Source: an uncultured Eubacteriales bacterium
GTDB lineage: Bacteria > Bacillota > Clostridia > Saccharofermentanales > UBA5734
Assembly (NCBI GenBank): GCA_903835065.1
Contig: CAILLO010000077.1
Span: 112,621-176,620 of the forward strand
Length of the DNA: 64,000 bases
Direction of reading: 5' to 3'
Shown here in pieces: positions 50,071-58,837 of this stretch (its first letter is position 1; every line of letters starts with the position of its first letter). A program made the translations under genes and the position numbers. The notes beneath the pieces are model-generated. The model searched no databases. It saw nothing but the letters and a program-made list of their open reading frames with translations, and was not told the DNA's origin.

Positions 50071-50118
50071 TGTAATCCGCTTCGTCGAGTTGTAATCCTG
50101 GGACGGGAACTGTAAAGA
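50071..50118. repeat. TGTAA direct repeats at exact 20-bp spacing
   Basis: TGTAATCC at 50071 and 50091, TGTAAAGA at 50111. Confidence 0.7.
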
Positions 50119-50143
50119 TAAAGGGCCCCGAGGGAGCCCTCCG
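50111..50143 (-). terminator. Intrinsic terminator of the 50145-50840 gene
   Basis: Minus strand GGAGGGCTCCCTCGGGGCCCTTTATCTTTA. Confidence 0.65.
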
Positions 50144-50144
50144 G

Positions 50145-50840
50145 TCATTCCTGGGCGGCGCGCCCCGCGCGGCCGAGCATGCGGTTCAGGGCGTCGAGCA
50201 CGGCGCGGACGACGGCGTCCTCTTCGCCGACGCCGGCGCGGATCGTAGAGGAGCCGAGCAGGACGAGCTCGCGGTCCCCGTCCTGGAAGGCGACCGCGGC
50301 GTCGATCGCGTCGAGGCCGGCGATCCGGTTCTTCTGGATCTCGAGGACCTGCAGCAGCCCGTCGGCGCCGAAGTAGGCGTGGACGGCCTCGAGGCAGGCG
50401 GCGGCCGCGGCGGTGCGACGGCCGCGCTCGGACGCGGGTCCGCGGGCCTGTCCTTCGAGGGACTGGCCGTCGAAGGACAGCGTGACGGTCGTCTCGACGG
50501 AAGCGTGGTCGACGCGCACGGAGGTCGCGGCGAGCAGGAGGCGCGGCGCGGACCGGATGACGGTGGGCGTCGGGGAGGCGACGGCGACGGTCGGCTCCAT
50601 GTCGCGCTGGATCTGCGCGATGCTGATCGTCTTGTAGTCGACGGGGACGCCGAAGGCGGCCATCGTGCAGGACTGGATATCGCGGACGAGCTGCTTCGGG
50701 GAGCGGGAGGTGTCGGCGAGGACGTGGATCTCGACGATCCGGCCCTCGTCGTCGGTGACGACCTTGGAGGCGGAAACGCCGGCGATCGCGGAGATCAGCC
50801 GCTCGATGTCGGACGTCAGGACGGTCGCGTTCTCGGCCAT
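50145..50840 (-). CDS. Conserved hypothetical; C-terminal half resembles a LeuA dimer/allosteric domain
   Basis: SVRVDHASVETTVTLSFDGQSLEGQARGPA..; LLGSSTIRAGVGEEDAVVRAVLDALNRML. Confidence 0.6.
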   Translation of the reverse strand: MAENATVLTSDIERLISAIAGVSASKVVTDDEGRIVEIHVLADTSRSPKQLVRDIQSCTMAAFGVPVDYKTISIAQIQRDMEPTVAVASPTPTVIRSAPRLLLAATSVRVDHASVETTVTLSFDGQSLEGQARGPASERGRRTAAAAACLEAVHAYFGADGLLQVLEIQKNRIAGLDAIDAAVAFQDGDRELVLLGSSTIRAGVGEEDAVVRAVLDALNRMLGRAGRAAQE

Positions 50841-50927
50841 CTCGGAACTCCTTCTCCCTTGCGGGACCCTACGACCCGATTCTACCACAACCCGGTCGCG
50901 GCGAGGGCTGCAGGGGCGGGCGCGGGA

Positions 50928-52241
50928 TCATTCGAGCGCGAGCATCGCCCAAAGGTTGTCCACGGCGAACACGAGCACCCGGCCGGTCGCGTCCTTGCGG
51001 AAGACGGCGCCGTCGGCGAGGCTGTTGACGTCGGTCGCGAGGTTCCAGTCGATCCGGTCGATCGCGGCCTTGTAATAGACGGCATCCCCGGTCATCCGGG
51101 CGATGCGGGCGGCGATCGCATAGGCCGGCACGCACTCGTCGGTCGAGACGGGCGAACCGGTTGCGAGGTCGTATGCGGCATAGACGGCGCCGGTGTCCAT
51201 CACCTGCGTCCGCAGCCAGGCGAGGCTGCGCGGGTCGGCCTGTCCGACTTCGCAGAGGTGCAGGACGACCCGCAGGGACTCCAGCGTGTCGACCCAGGCA
51301 TGCTCGCCCGTGAACGGAAGGTAGCCTCCGGACGCGGTGGAATACGCTTCGGCGTAGAGCGGCAGGTCATCTCCGAGGAGGCCGCCCTGCACGACCGCGA
51401 GATTCGCGGCGTAAACGGCCTTCCAGCGGCCGTCGAGGAGGGACAGCTGGCGCATCGCCTCGAAGTCGGCCTGGGACAGGCCGAGCGCCGCCACGGTGTC
51501 CAGGGGGCGCGGCGTCGGCGTCGGCAGGGGAGTCGACGTCGGGCCGGGGGTCGGGGTCAGGAACGTTTCGTCGGTCGGGGACGGGGCGGGCGAAGGCAGC
51601 ACCGCCGTGCGGTCGGGGGCGAGCAGCCCCTGCGCGTCGAGCGTCGCGAGCAGCGCGTCGGACGTCGCGCGGCAGGCGGCCAGCAGGCGGGCGTCGTGCC
51701 AGTGGGCGTACCCTTCCGCGAGGAGTCGCGCATAGAGGAGCGAGTCGGCGGGCGAGGAAACTGACTGCGTCCCGGAATCGGACGGGCGGACGAGTCCGTC
51801 GCTCTCGACGAAGACCGAGGCGAAGGCTTTCTGGAGCGAGAGGAAGGACGACCGGCGGTCCTGCTCGAGTTCGTGCTGCAGGCGGAGCAGCTGGTCGGAG
51901 GCGGACATCGTGTCGGACGTCTCGAATGGCAGTGTGCCGTCCTTCGACGCCAGGAGGGCCTCGGACAGCAGGAACCCGTTCTTGCCGAGCAGCGCCTGCG
52001 AGGTCTTCCAGGCGTCGGCCGCGAGGGTGGCGTAGGAGGTCGTCGACAGGCCTCCGGCCGCGGAGGTCCGGCTGCCGGGCAGCGCGGCGTCGAATGCCGG
52101 TGCATCGCCGGTCGTCGCGCGGAAGAATCCGAAAGCATAGAGGACGGCGGCGGCCAGCAATCCCAGGCCGACGACGGCCACGAGGACGACCGGCAGCAGG
52201 CGGACCTTCTTCTTCCTGCGGAACACGTACGCGTCGGGCAC
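50928..52241 (-). CDS. Membrane-anchored glycosyl-hydrolase-like (alpha/alpha-barrel) protein
   Basis: N-terminal KKK + TM; internal Pro/Thr linker TPTPGPTSTPLPTPTPRP; GH8-like helical repeats. GTG start after GGGGGA. Confidence 0.5.
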   Translation of the reverse strand: MPDAYVFRRKKKVRLLPVVLVAVVGLGLLAAAVLYAFGFFRATTGDAPAFDAALPGSRTSAAGGLSTTSYATLAADAWKTSQALLGKNGFLLSEALLASKDGTLPFETSDTMSASDQLLRLQHELEQDRRSSFLSLQKAFASVFVESDGLVRPSDSGTQSVSSPADSLLYARLLAEGYAHWHDARLLAACRATSDALLATLDAQGLLAPDRTAVLPSPAPSPTDETFLTPTPGPTSTPLPTPTPRPLDTVAALGLSQADFEAMRQLSLLDGRWKAVYAANLAVVQGGLLGDDLPLYAEAYSTASGGYLPFTGEHAWVDTLESLRVVLHLCEVGQADPRSLAWLRTQVMDTGAVYAAYDLATGSPVSTDECVPAYAIAARIARMTGDAVYYKAAIDRIDWNLATDVNSLADGAVFRKDATGRVLVFAVDNLWAMLALE

Positions 52242-52321
52242 GGCGAATCCCCCTATTCCGCCCCAGTATAGCATCCCGGAAGGGTGCGGCGGCGCGGCCC
52301 CCGGAGTATAATCGGTCCATC

Positions 52322-53668
52322 ATGAAGACGGTAGGCATCATCGCCGAGTACAACCCCTTCCACAACGGGCATGCACACCAGCTGGCCGAGGTGCGCCGCG
52401 CGTTCGGCGAGGACGCCGCGGTCGTCGTCGCCATGAGCGGCGACTTCACGCAGCGTGGCGAGCCCGCGATCGCCGACAAGTGGGTGCGCACCGAAACGGC
52501 CCTGCGCTGCGGCGTCGACGTCGTCCTCGAGATCCCCTTCGCCTTCGCCTGCGCGAGCGCCGAACGCTTCGCCTCCGGCGGCGTCGCGCTGCTCGCAGCG
52601 ACGGGCGTCTGCGGACGCCTCGCCTTCGGCAGCGAGTCCGGATCGCTCGACGGCCTGCTCCCGCTCGTCGACGTGCTCGTCCGGGAACCGGACGCTTTCC
52701 GGACCCTCCTCCGGGGCCGCCTCGACGAGGGTCTCTCCTTCCCCGCCGCTCGCCAGGCCGCGCTCGCCGCCTACCTCGCCGACGAAGGCCTTCCGGGAGA
52801 CGCGTCGCTGCTCGGGGGTCCGAACGACATCCTCGCGGTCGAGTACCTGAAGGCCCTCCGCCGCCTGGGCGCCCGCGCTCCCGCCCCTTTCGCCGTCCTC
52901 CGCGCCGGCGCGGGCTACCACGACCCCGACGTCCCGGACGGCGCAAACGGCGAAGGTCCCGTCGTCGCTTCTGCGAGCTCCCTGCGCGCGGCCTTCCTCC
53001 GCCCCTTGTCCGTCGGCGGCGCGGGTACGGTCGATCGCGCCGGCCTCGGCGCGGCCTTCGCGGCCGTCCGCCGCGCGATGCCCCCCGCCTCGGCGGGCGC
53101 GCTGCTTGAAGCCGCCTCCTCCGGGTCCGCCCCGGTCGGCCCCGAGTCCCTCGCGCCCCTGCTCGTCACGCTGCTGCGCACGCTGCCGGCCGAGCGGCTC
53201 GACCGGATCTCGTCCATGGGCGAGGGCCTGTCCCGCCGCCTGCAGGACGCCGCCGCCGCGCTCGACCGCGAGCCGCGCGAACCCGGCGCCGGTCTCTATG
53301 CGACGCTGCTCGAGAAGGCCGCCACGCGACGCTTTCCCTCGACGCGCATCGCACGGGCTCTCGCGGCCCTCGCGGTCGGCCTCTCCGAGGAAGACCTCGC
53401 GTCGTTCGACGCGGCCGGCGGTCCGCGCTACCTGCGTGTGCTCGGCTTCACGAAGAAGGGCCGCTACCTGCTCAAGAAGATGCGGGACAGCGCGACGCTG
53501 CCCCTTGTCACCAAGGCCTCCGACTTCCTCGAGCACGGGAGCGACCCCGTCCTGCAGCGGATGGCCGCGCTGGACCTCGCCGCGGCCGACGTGCGCGCCC
53601 TGGCGGTGCCGGACCCCGCCCTCCGACGGTGCGGCGCGGATTTTGACACGCCGGTGCGGATGCTGTAG
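52322..53668 (+). CDS. tmcAL: tRNA(Met) cytidine acetate ligase-like nucleotidyltransferase (YlbM/TmcAL)
   Basis: [48 protein letters not shown]. Confidence 0.92.
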   Translation: MKTVGIIAEYNPFHNGHAHQLAEVRRAFGEDAAVVVAMSGDFTQRGEPAIADKWVRTETALRCGVDVVLEIPFAFACASAERFASGGVALLAATGVCGRLAFGSESGSLDGLLPLVDVLVREPDAFRTLLRGRLDEGLSFPAARQAALAAYLADEGLPGDASLLGGPNDILAVEYLKALRRLGARAPAPFAVLRAGAGYHDPDVPDGANGEGPVVASASSLRAAFLRPLSVGGAGTVDRAGLGAAFAAVRRAMPPASAGALLEAASSGSAPVGPESLAPLLVTLLRTLPAERLDRISSMGEGLSRRLQDAAAALDREPREPGAGLYATLLEKAATRRFPSTRIARALAALAVGLSEEDLASFDAAGGPRYLRVLGFTKKGRYLLKKMRDSATLPLVTKASDFLEHGSDPVLQRMAALDLAAADVRALAVPDPALRRCGADFDTPVRML

Positions 53669-53699
53669 TATTTTCGAAAAACCCGAAGGGAGGCCCGCC

Positions 53700-54923
53700 A
53701 TGAACGTCTTCGATGTCCTCGAGTCCCGCGGATTCATCGCGCAGGTGACCGACCGCGACGCGGTCCGGGAACTGCTCGGAAAGCCAGGTGCCACGTTCTA
53801 TATCGGCTTCGATCCGACGGCGGACAGCCTCCACGTCGGGCACTTCCTGCAGCTCGTCGTGATGGCCCACATGCAGCGCGCCGGACACCGCCCGATCGCC
53901 CTGCTCGGCACGGGCACCGCGATGGTCGGCGACCCGTCGGGCAAGACCGACATGCGCAGGATGCTGACGCAGGAGCAGATCCAGCACAACGCGGAATGCT
54001 TCCGCTCGCAGATGGCCCGCCTCGTCGACTTCACGGACGGACGCGCGCTGATGCCGGACAACGCCGAGTGGCTGCTGAAGCTCAACTACGTCGAGTTCCT
54101 GCGGGAGATCGGCTCCTGCTTCTCCGTGAACCGCATGCTCGCCGCCGAGTGCTTCAAGTCGCGCCTCGAGACCGGCCTGTCCTTCCTCGAGTTCAATTAC
54201 ATGCCGATGCAGAGCTACGACTTCCTGCACCTTTTCCGGACCTACGGGTGCCGGCTCCAGCTCGGCGGGGACGACCAGTGGTCGAACATCCTCGGCGGTA
54301 CGGAGCTGATCCGCAAGAAGGAGGGCGTCGACGCCTTCGGCCTGACCTTCCGGCTGCTCACGACCAGCGAAGGCAAGAAGATGGGCAAGACCGAGAAGGG
54401 CGCCGTCTGGCTCGACCCGGAGAAGACCTCGCCGTTCGACTTCTACCAGTACTGGCGCAACATCGACGACGCCGACGTCGCGAACTGCCTGCGCCTGCTG
54501 ACCTTCCTCCCGCTGGAGGAGATCGCCGAGCTGACGGACCGCAAGGACGAGTCGATCAACCAGGCCAAGAAGGTGCTGGCGCGCGAAGTGACGGCGCTGG
54601 TGCACGGCGCGGAGAAGGCCGACGAGGCCCTCCGGCTGGCCGAGGACCTGTTCGAGAAGGGCGGCCGGAGCGGCTCCATGCCGACGACGACCCTGTCCGA
54701 AGCAGACCTGGCGAAGGGCGTCCAGCTGGTCGACCTGCTGGTCGCGACGGGGCTCGCGCCGTCGAAGGGCGAGGCGCGGCGGCTCGTGCAGCAGGGCGGC
54801 GTCTTCGTGAACGAGGCGCCGGCCGGGGACGTCGCACGGACCGTCGGGACGGCGGACCTGACGGGGGACGAGATCGTCCTGCGCAAGGGCAAGAAGAGCT
54901 GGCACCGCATCGTCGTCGGCTGA
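53700..54923 (+). CDS. tyrS: Tyrosyl-tRNA synthetase
   Basis: [39 protein letters not shown] (KMSKS-like); S4 domain. Confidence 0.97.
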   Translation: MNVFDVLESRGFIAQVTDRDAVRELLGKPGATFYIGFDPTADSLHVGHFLQLVVMAHMQRAGHRPIALLGTGTAMVGDPSGKTDMRRMLTQEQIQHNAECFRSQMARLVDFTDGRALMPDNAEWLLKLNYVEFLREIGSCFSVNRMLAAECFKSRLETGLSFLEFNYMPMQSYDFLHLFRTYGCRLQLGGDDQWSNILGGTELIRKKEGVDAFGLTFRLLTTSEGKKMGKTEKGAVWLDPEKTSPFDFYQYWRNIDDADVANCLRLLTFLPLEEIAELTDRKDESINQAKKVLAREVTALVHGAEKADEALRLAEDLFEKGGRSGSMPTTTLSEADLAKGVQLVDLLVATGLAPSKGEARRLVQQGGVFVNEAPAGDVARTVGTADLTGDEIVLRKGKKSWHRIVVG

Positions 54924-54955
54924 GGCGGATGGCGCAAGCGTCAGGGCGGACATGC

Positions 54956-54985
54956 AAAAGGGACGGTCGAAGGACCGTCCCTTTT
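54956..54985 (+). terminator. Intrinsic terminator after tyrS
   Basis: AAAAGGGACGGTC-GAAG-GACCGTCCCTTTTT. Confidence 0.9.
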
Positions 54986-55027
54986 TCTCGTGTCTGGGAG
55001 CTCTGGAGGCGGGTGCCTCGGAAGGAC

Positions 55028-55288
55028 CTACTTCGCGGCGTTGTTCGCCTTGGCGATGCGGGATTTCCGGCGGGCGGCCGTGTTCTTGTGGAGGTATCCC
55101 TTCGCGACGGACTTGTCGAGAACGACCTGGGCGGTCTTGACGGCTTCGTCCTTCGCGGGGTCGGACGCGGCGACGGCGGCCTTGGCCTTCTTCACCACGG
55201 TACGGATCGCGCTCTTCTGCATCTTGTTGGTCTCGGTCTTCTTTTCGGTGACGCTCACGCGCTTGATGGCGGACTTGATGTTCGGCAT
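55028..55288 (-). CDS. rpsT: 30S ribosomal protein S20
   Basis: MPNIKSAIKRVSVTEKKTETNKMQKSAIRTVVKKAKAAV...LHKNTAARRKSRIAK. Confidence 0.95.
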   Translation of the reverse strand: MPNIKSAIKRVSVTEKKTETNKMQKSAIRTVVKKAKAAVAASDPAKDEAVKTAQVVLDKSVAKGYLHKNTAARRKSRIAKANNAAK

Positions 55289-55429
55289 TTCTTCACCTCC
55301 TGTCCAGAACTCCATGAATGATACCACGGGCCTCCGCGTCTGTGCAAGACCGAGATGCAGGCGTTGCAGGACAATCGGCCAGGATGTGGTATAGTGGGGT
55401 CGATGAACAAACGAATCAAGGAGGATTCC

Positions 55430-57520
55430 ATGGCCGACCAGAAACCGGCGCGTCGATTTGGCGCGTCCAATCCCCAACCCCGCAACCAGGGCGCAGAAGG
55501 CGCCGAAAGACCCGCGAACGCAGCAGCAAGAGCGCCCTCGGGGCGCTCCCCGCAGCCCCCCCGCCAGCCCCGCCGCACCGACGGCACCCCCGGAGCGCAG
55601 CCGCAGGGCGGCTCCGCCCGCCCCCCCCAGCGTCCCCAGGGAGCCCGTCCGCCGCAGGGTGGTCGCGCCCCGCAGGCGCCCCGCCCCCCCCGGTCTCCCC
55701 AGGCCGGCGCCGGAGCCCCCCGCCCGACGCCCCGTCCGCAGGGCGAAGCCCGCAAGCCGGCTCCCCGCCCGAGCGCCACGCGCCCGCAGCCCCGTCCCAG
55801 CGCGGTTCCCCGCATCGCGGCGGGACAGGCGTCCGTCCCCGCCGTCGACGGCGCGGCGCCCCGCCTCAAGGTGATCCCGCTCAGCGGACTGTCCGAGATC
55901 GGCAAGAACATGACCGTCTTCGAGTACGGCAACGACATGATCGTCGTCGACTGCGGACTCGGCTTCCCCGAAGAGGACATGCCCGGCGTCGACCTCGTGA
56001 TCCCCGACATGTCCTACGTCTTCAAGAACCGGCAGAAGGTCCGCGGCGTCTTCCTGACGCACGGCCACGAGGACCACATCGGTGCCCTCCCCTGGCTGAT
56101 GAAGGAGGTCAAGGCGCCTCTCTACGGCCTGCCGCTGGCCCTCGCGCTCGCGAAGATCAAGATGGAGGACAAGCAGCTCGCCTCCTCCGTCAAGTTCATG
56201 AAGACGCTGCCGGGCGACATCATCCAGGCCGGCGCCTTCTCCGTGGAGTTCATCCACGCGACGCACAGCATCGCCGACGCCGCCCACCTCGCGATCCACA
56301 CGCCCGTCGGCACGATCGTGCATTCGGGCGACTTCAAGATCGACTACACGCCGATCGACGGCGGTCCGCCGGACCTCGGCCGTCTCGCGGCGCTCGGCGC
56401 CGAAGGCGTGCTCCTCCTGATGTGCGAGAGCACGAACGTGGAGAAGCGCGGCTACACGATGTCCGAGAGCAAGGTCGGCGAGACCTTCATCGACCTGTTC
56501 CAGAACGCGACGGGCCGCATCATCATCGCCACCTTCTCGTCGAACGTCCACCGCATGCAGCAGATCTTCACCGCGGCGGAGCGCTACGGCCGCAAGGTCG
56601 CGCTGGTGGGCCGCAGCATGCTCAAGGTGTTCGGCGCGGCGAACGAGCTCGGCTACATCAAGATGCAGCCCGGCACGCTGATCGACATCGAGCGCATCGA
56701 CGACTACGACCCCGACGAACTCGTGATCCTGTCGACGGGCAGCCAGGGCGAGCCGATGTCCGCGCTGACCCGAATGGCCTTCTCGGAGCACAAGAAGGTC
56801 GAGATCGTCCGCGGCGACACCGTGATCCTGTCCGCGAGCCCGATCCCCGGCAACGAGAAGGCGATCTACAAGGTCGTCAACGAGCTGTTCCGCCGCGGCG
56901 CGGACGTGGTCTACGAGTCGCTCGCCGAAGTGCATGTCTCCGGGCACGCCTGCCAGGAGGAGCTCAAGCTCATGCACCAACTGGTGAAGCCGAAGTTCTT
57001 CCTCCCCGTCCACGGCGAATACCGCCACCTGTCGCGCCACGCACAGCTCGCGAACCGCATGGGCACGCCCTGGGAGAACATCTTCCTGCTCGGCAACGGG
57101 GATATCCTCGAGCTGTCCGCGGACACGGCGAAGATCGCCGGCTACGTCAGCGCGACCGACGTCCTGATCGACGGCACGGGCCTCGGCGAAGCCGGCAACC
57201 TCGTGCTGCGCGACCGCAAGCTCCTGGCCGAGGACGGCATGCTGTCCGTCAGCATCGCCCTCTGGGCCGACGACGGGACGCTCGCCGCCGACCCCGACAT
57301 CCAGGCGCGCGGCTTCCTGTATGAAGCCGAGGCGGAGCGCGTGATCGAGGAGTCCCGCTCCAAGATCCTCACGTTCCTGCAGCGCGCGGCGGCGGCCAAC
57401 AAGCCGATCGCCGAGATGATCCGCACGAACGCCCTGCGCGACCAGCTGCGCGACTTCCTGCACGAGCGCACCCAGCGCCGACCGGTCGTGCTGGTCAGCC
57501 TGATGGAGATCGAACCCTAG
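55430..57520 (+). CDS. rnj: Ribonuclease J with long Pro/Arg/Gly-rich N-terminal extension
   Basis: Core: VIPLSGLSEIGKNMTVFEYGNDMIVVDCGLGFPEEDMPGVDLVIPDMSYV..FLTHGHEDHIGALPWL. RBS AAGGAGG 5' of ATG. Confidence 0.95.
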   Translation: MADQKPARRFGASNPQPRNQGAEGAERPANAAARAPSGRSPQPPRQPRRTDGTPGAQPQGGSARPPQRPQGARPPQGGRAPQAPRPPRSPQAGAGAPRPTPRPQGEARKPAPRPSATRPQPRPSAVPRIAAGQASVPAVDGAAPRLKVIPLSGLSEIGKNMTVFEYGNDMIVVDCGLGFPEEDMPGVDLVIPDMSYVFKNRQKVRGVFLTHGHEDHIGALPWLMKEVKAPLYGLPLALALAKIKMEDKQLASSVKFMKTLPGDIIQAGAFSVEFIHATHSIADAAHLAIHTPVGTIVHSGDFKIDYTPIDGGPPDLGRLAALGAEGVLLLMCESTNVEKRGYTMSESKVGETFIDLFQNATGRIIIATFSSNVHRMQQIFTAAERYGRKVALVGRSMLKVFGAANELGYIKMQPGTLIDIERIDDYDPDELVILSTGSQGEPMSALTRMAFSEHKKVEIVRGDTVILSASPIPGNEKAIYKVVNELFRRGADVVYESLAEVHVSGHACQEELKLMHQLVKPKFFLPVHGEYRHLSRHAQLANRMGTPWENIFLLGNGDILELSADTAKIAGYVSATDVLIDGTGLGEAGNLVLRDRKLLAEDGMLSVSIALWADDGTLAADPDIQARGFLYEAEAERVIEESRSKILTFLQRAAAANKPIAEMIRTNALRDQLRDFLHERTQRRPVVLVSLMEIEP

Positions 57521-57545
57521 TCCCACGTTCCCGAACAACGCACGA

Positions 57546-57589
57546 AGGACCCGTCCGCTTCCGTCGATCGGAGCCGGGCGGGTCCTCTT
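57546..57589 (+). terminator. Hairpin downstream of RNase J
   Basis: AAGGACCCGTCCG..CGGGCGGGTCCTCTT. Confidence 0.6.
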
Positions 57590-57695
57590 CCGTCCCCCGG
57601 GAACCGCCGAGACTTCGCGAACGGCTGTTTTCCGGGCTTCCAACGGAATCCGGAACGCGCTATGCTTCAGGAAGGAAGACCGGAGGAGGTGTCGG

Positions 57696-58046
57696 ATGGG
57701 CCATCAACGCAGAAGTCTGGAATCCTATCGCAGGGAGTTCCGGGAGGACTGGCAGCGCGAGGACCTGGGCCGGGAGGAAGAGCGGAAGGTCTGGAAGGAC
57801 CTGAAGAAAGGCATCCCGTTGCCATCGGACGTCTTCGAGGACACCAGCGGCTTCGAGACCCACTATTTTCGCCGGAAAGTCACGGGGGAGCTCACCGAGG
57901 ACGAACTCGGGGAACTGATGCGGTACCGGAAGCTCGACTCGCTCCGGGACCTCGCGGCGTCCGCGCGGGTCGTCCGGTGCGTGCTGGTCGCCCTCCTGGT
58001 CGTCGCGGCCCTCGCCCTGTTCCTGCTCCTGGTCCACGCGATCTAG
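57696..58046 (+). CDS. Hypothetical protein with charged N-terminus and C-terminal TM
   Basis: 116 aa; upstream ggaggag; C-terminal VLVALLVVAALALFLLLVHAI. Confidence 0.65.
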   Translation: MGHQRRSLESYRREFREDWQREDLGREEERKVWKDLKKGIPLPSDVFEDTSGFETHYFRRKVTGELTEDELGELMRYRKLDSLRDLAASARVVRCVLVALLVVAALALFLLLVHAI

Positions 58047-58080
58047 GCGGCGGCCTCCGGGGCCGCGGACCGCGGGCGCA

Positions 58081-58126
58081 CGAAGCCCTCCGCACCCGGT
58101 CTTCCGGGCACGGAGGGCTTCTTCGT
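58081..58126. terminator. Hairpin between convergent genes
   Basis: CGAAGCCCTCCG..CGGAGGGCTTCTTCG. Confidence 0.65.
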
Positions 58127-58148
58127 GGAGCGAGGCGGGCTCGGGGCT

Positions 58149-58790
58149 CTAGCCGCGGGCCTTGATCGCCGCTGCGGCCGCTTCCGCGGCGGAGGCCGCG
58201 TCGGGGGCGTACAGGTCGGCGCCGATGCTCTTGCAGAAGGTCTCGTTGACCGGCGCGCCGCCGACCATGATGACGAACTTGTTCCGGACGCCGGCGGCCA
58301 CGGCGGCCTCGACGACGGCCTTCATCTCGTTCATCGTGGTGGTGAGCAGGGCGGAGCAGCAGATGACCTGGACGTTGTTCTCGATCGCGGCGGCGACGAA
58401 CTTGTCGGCCGGGACGTCGGTGCCGATGTCGATGACCTCGAGGCCCTTGCCTTCCATCATCATCGCGACCAGGTTCTTGCCGATGTCGTGCAGGTCGCCC
58501 TTGACGGTTCCGATGAGGACCTTGCCGCTGGCCTTGACGCCCTGGGAGGCGAGCAGGGGCTTCAGGATCTCGGTGCCGGCCTTCATGGCGCGCGCGGCGA
58601 TCAGGACGTCGGGGACGTAGACTTCGTTGTTCTTGAATTTGCCGCCGATGATGCCCATGCCCGCGAGCAGGCCCTGGTTGAGCACGTCGGACGCGGGCAC
58701 GCCGGCGTCCAGCGCTTCCTGCACCATGACCTTGACGTCCTTGGCCTTGCCCTTCTGCAGCGCTTCCGAGATCAGATCGAGGATTTCCAT
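58149..58790 (-). CDS. Corrinoid (B12-binding) methyltransferase-type protein
   Basis: GTVKGDLHDIGKNLVAMMMEGKGLEVIDIGTDVPADKFV (DxHxxG..GG cobalamin-binding motif). Confidence 0.93.
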   Translation of the reverse strand: MEILDLISEALQKGKAKDVKVMVQEALDAGVPASDVLNQGLLAGMGIIGGKFKNNEVYVPDVLIAARAMKAGTEILKPLLASQGVKASGKVLIGTVKGDLHDIGKNLVAMMMEGKGLEVIDIGTDVPADKFVAAAIENNVQVICCSALLTTTMNEMKAVVEAAVAAGVRNKFVIMVGGAPVNETFCKSIGADLYAPDAASAAEAAAAAIKARG

Positions 58791-58837
58791 GTCTCATTCC
58801 TCCCATATCCTGCCCCGGGTCTTCCGAGGCTGTTCCG

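Noticed and set aside
55028-57643. 871-aa minus-strand ORF over RNase J
   Set aside because: Only the last 86 aa (S20) are real; the remainder is antisense to RNase J.
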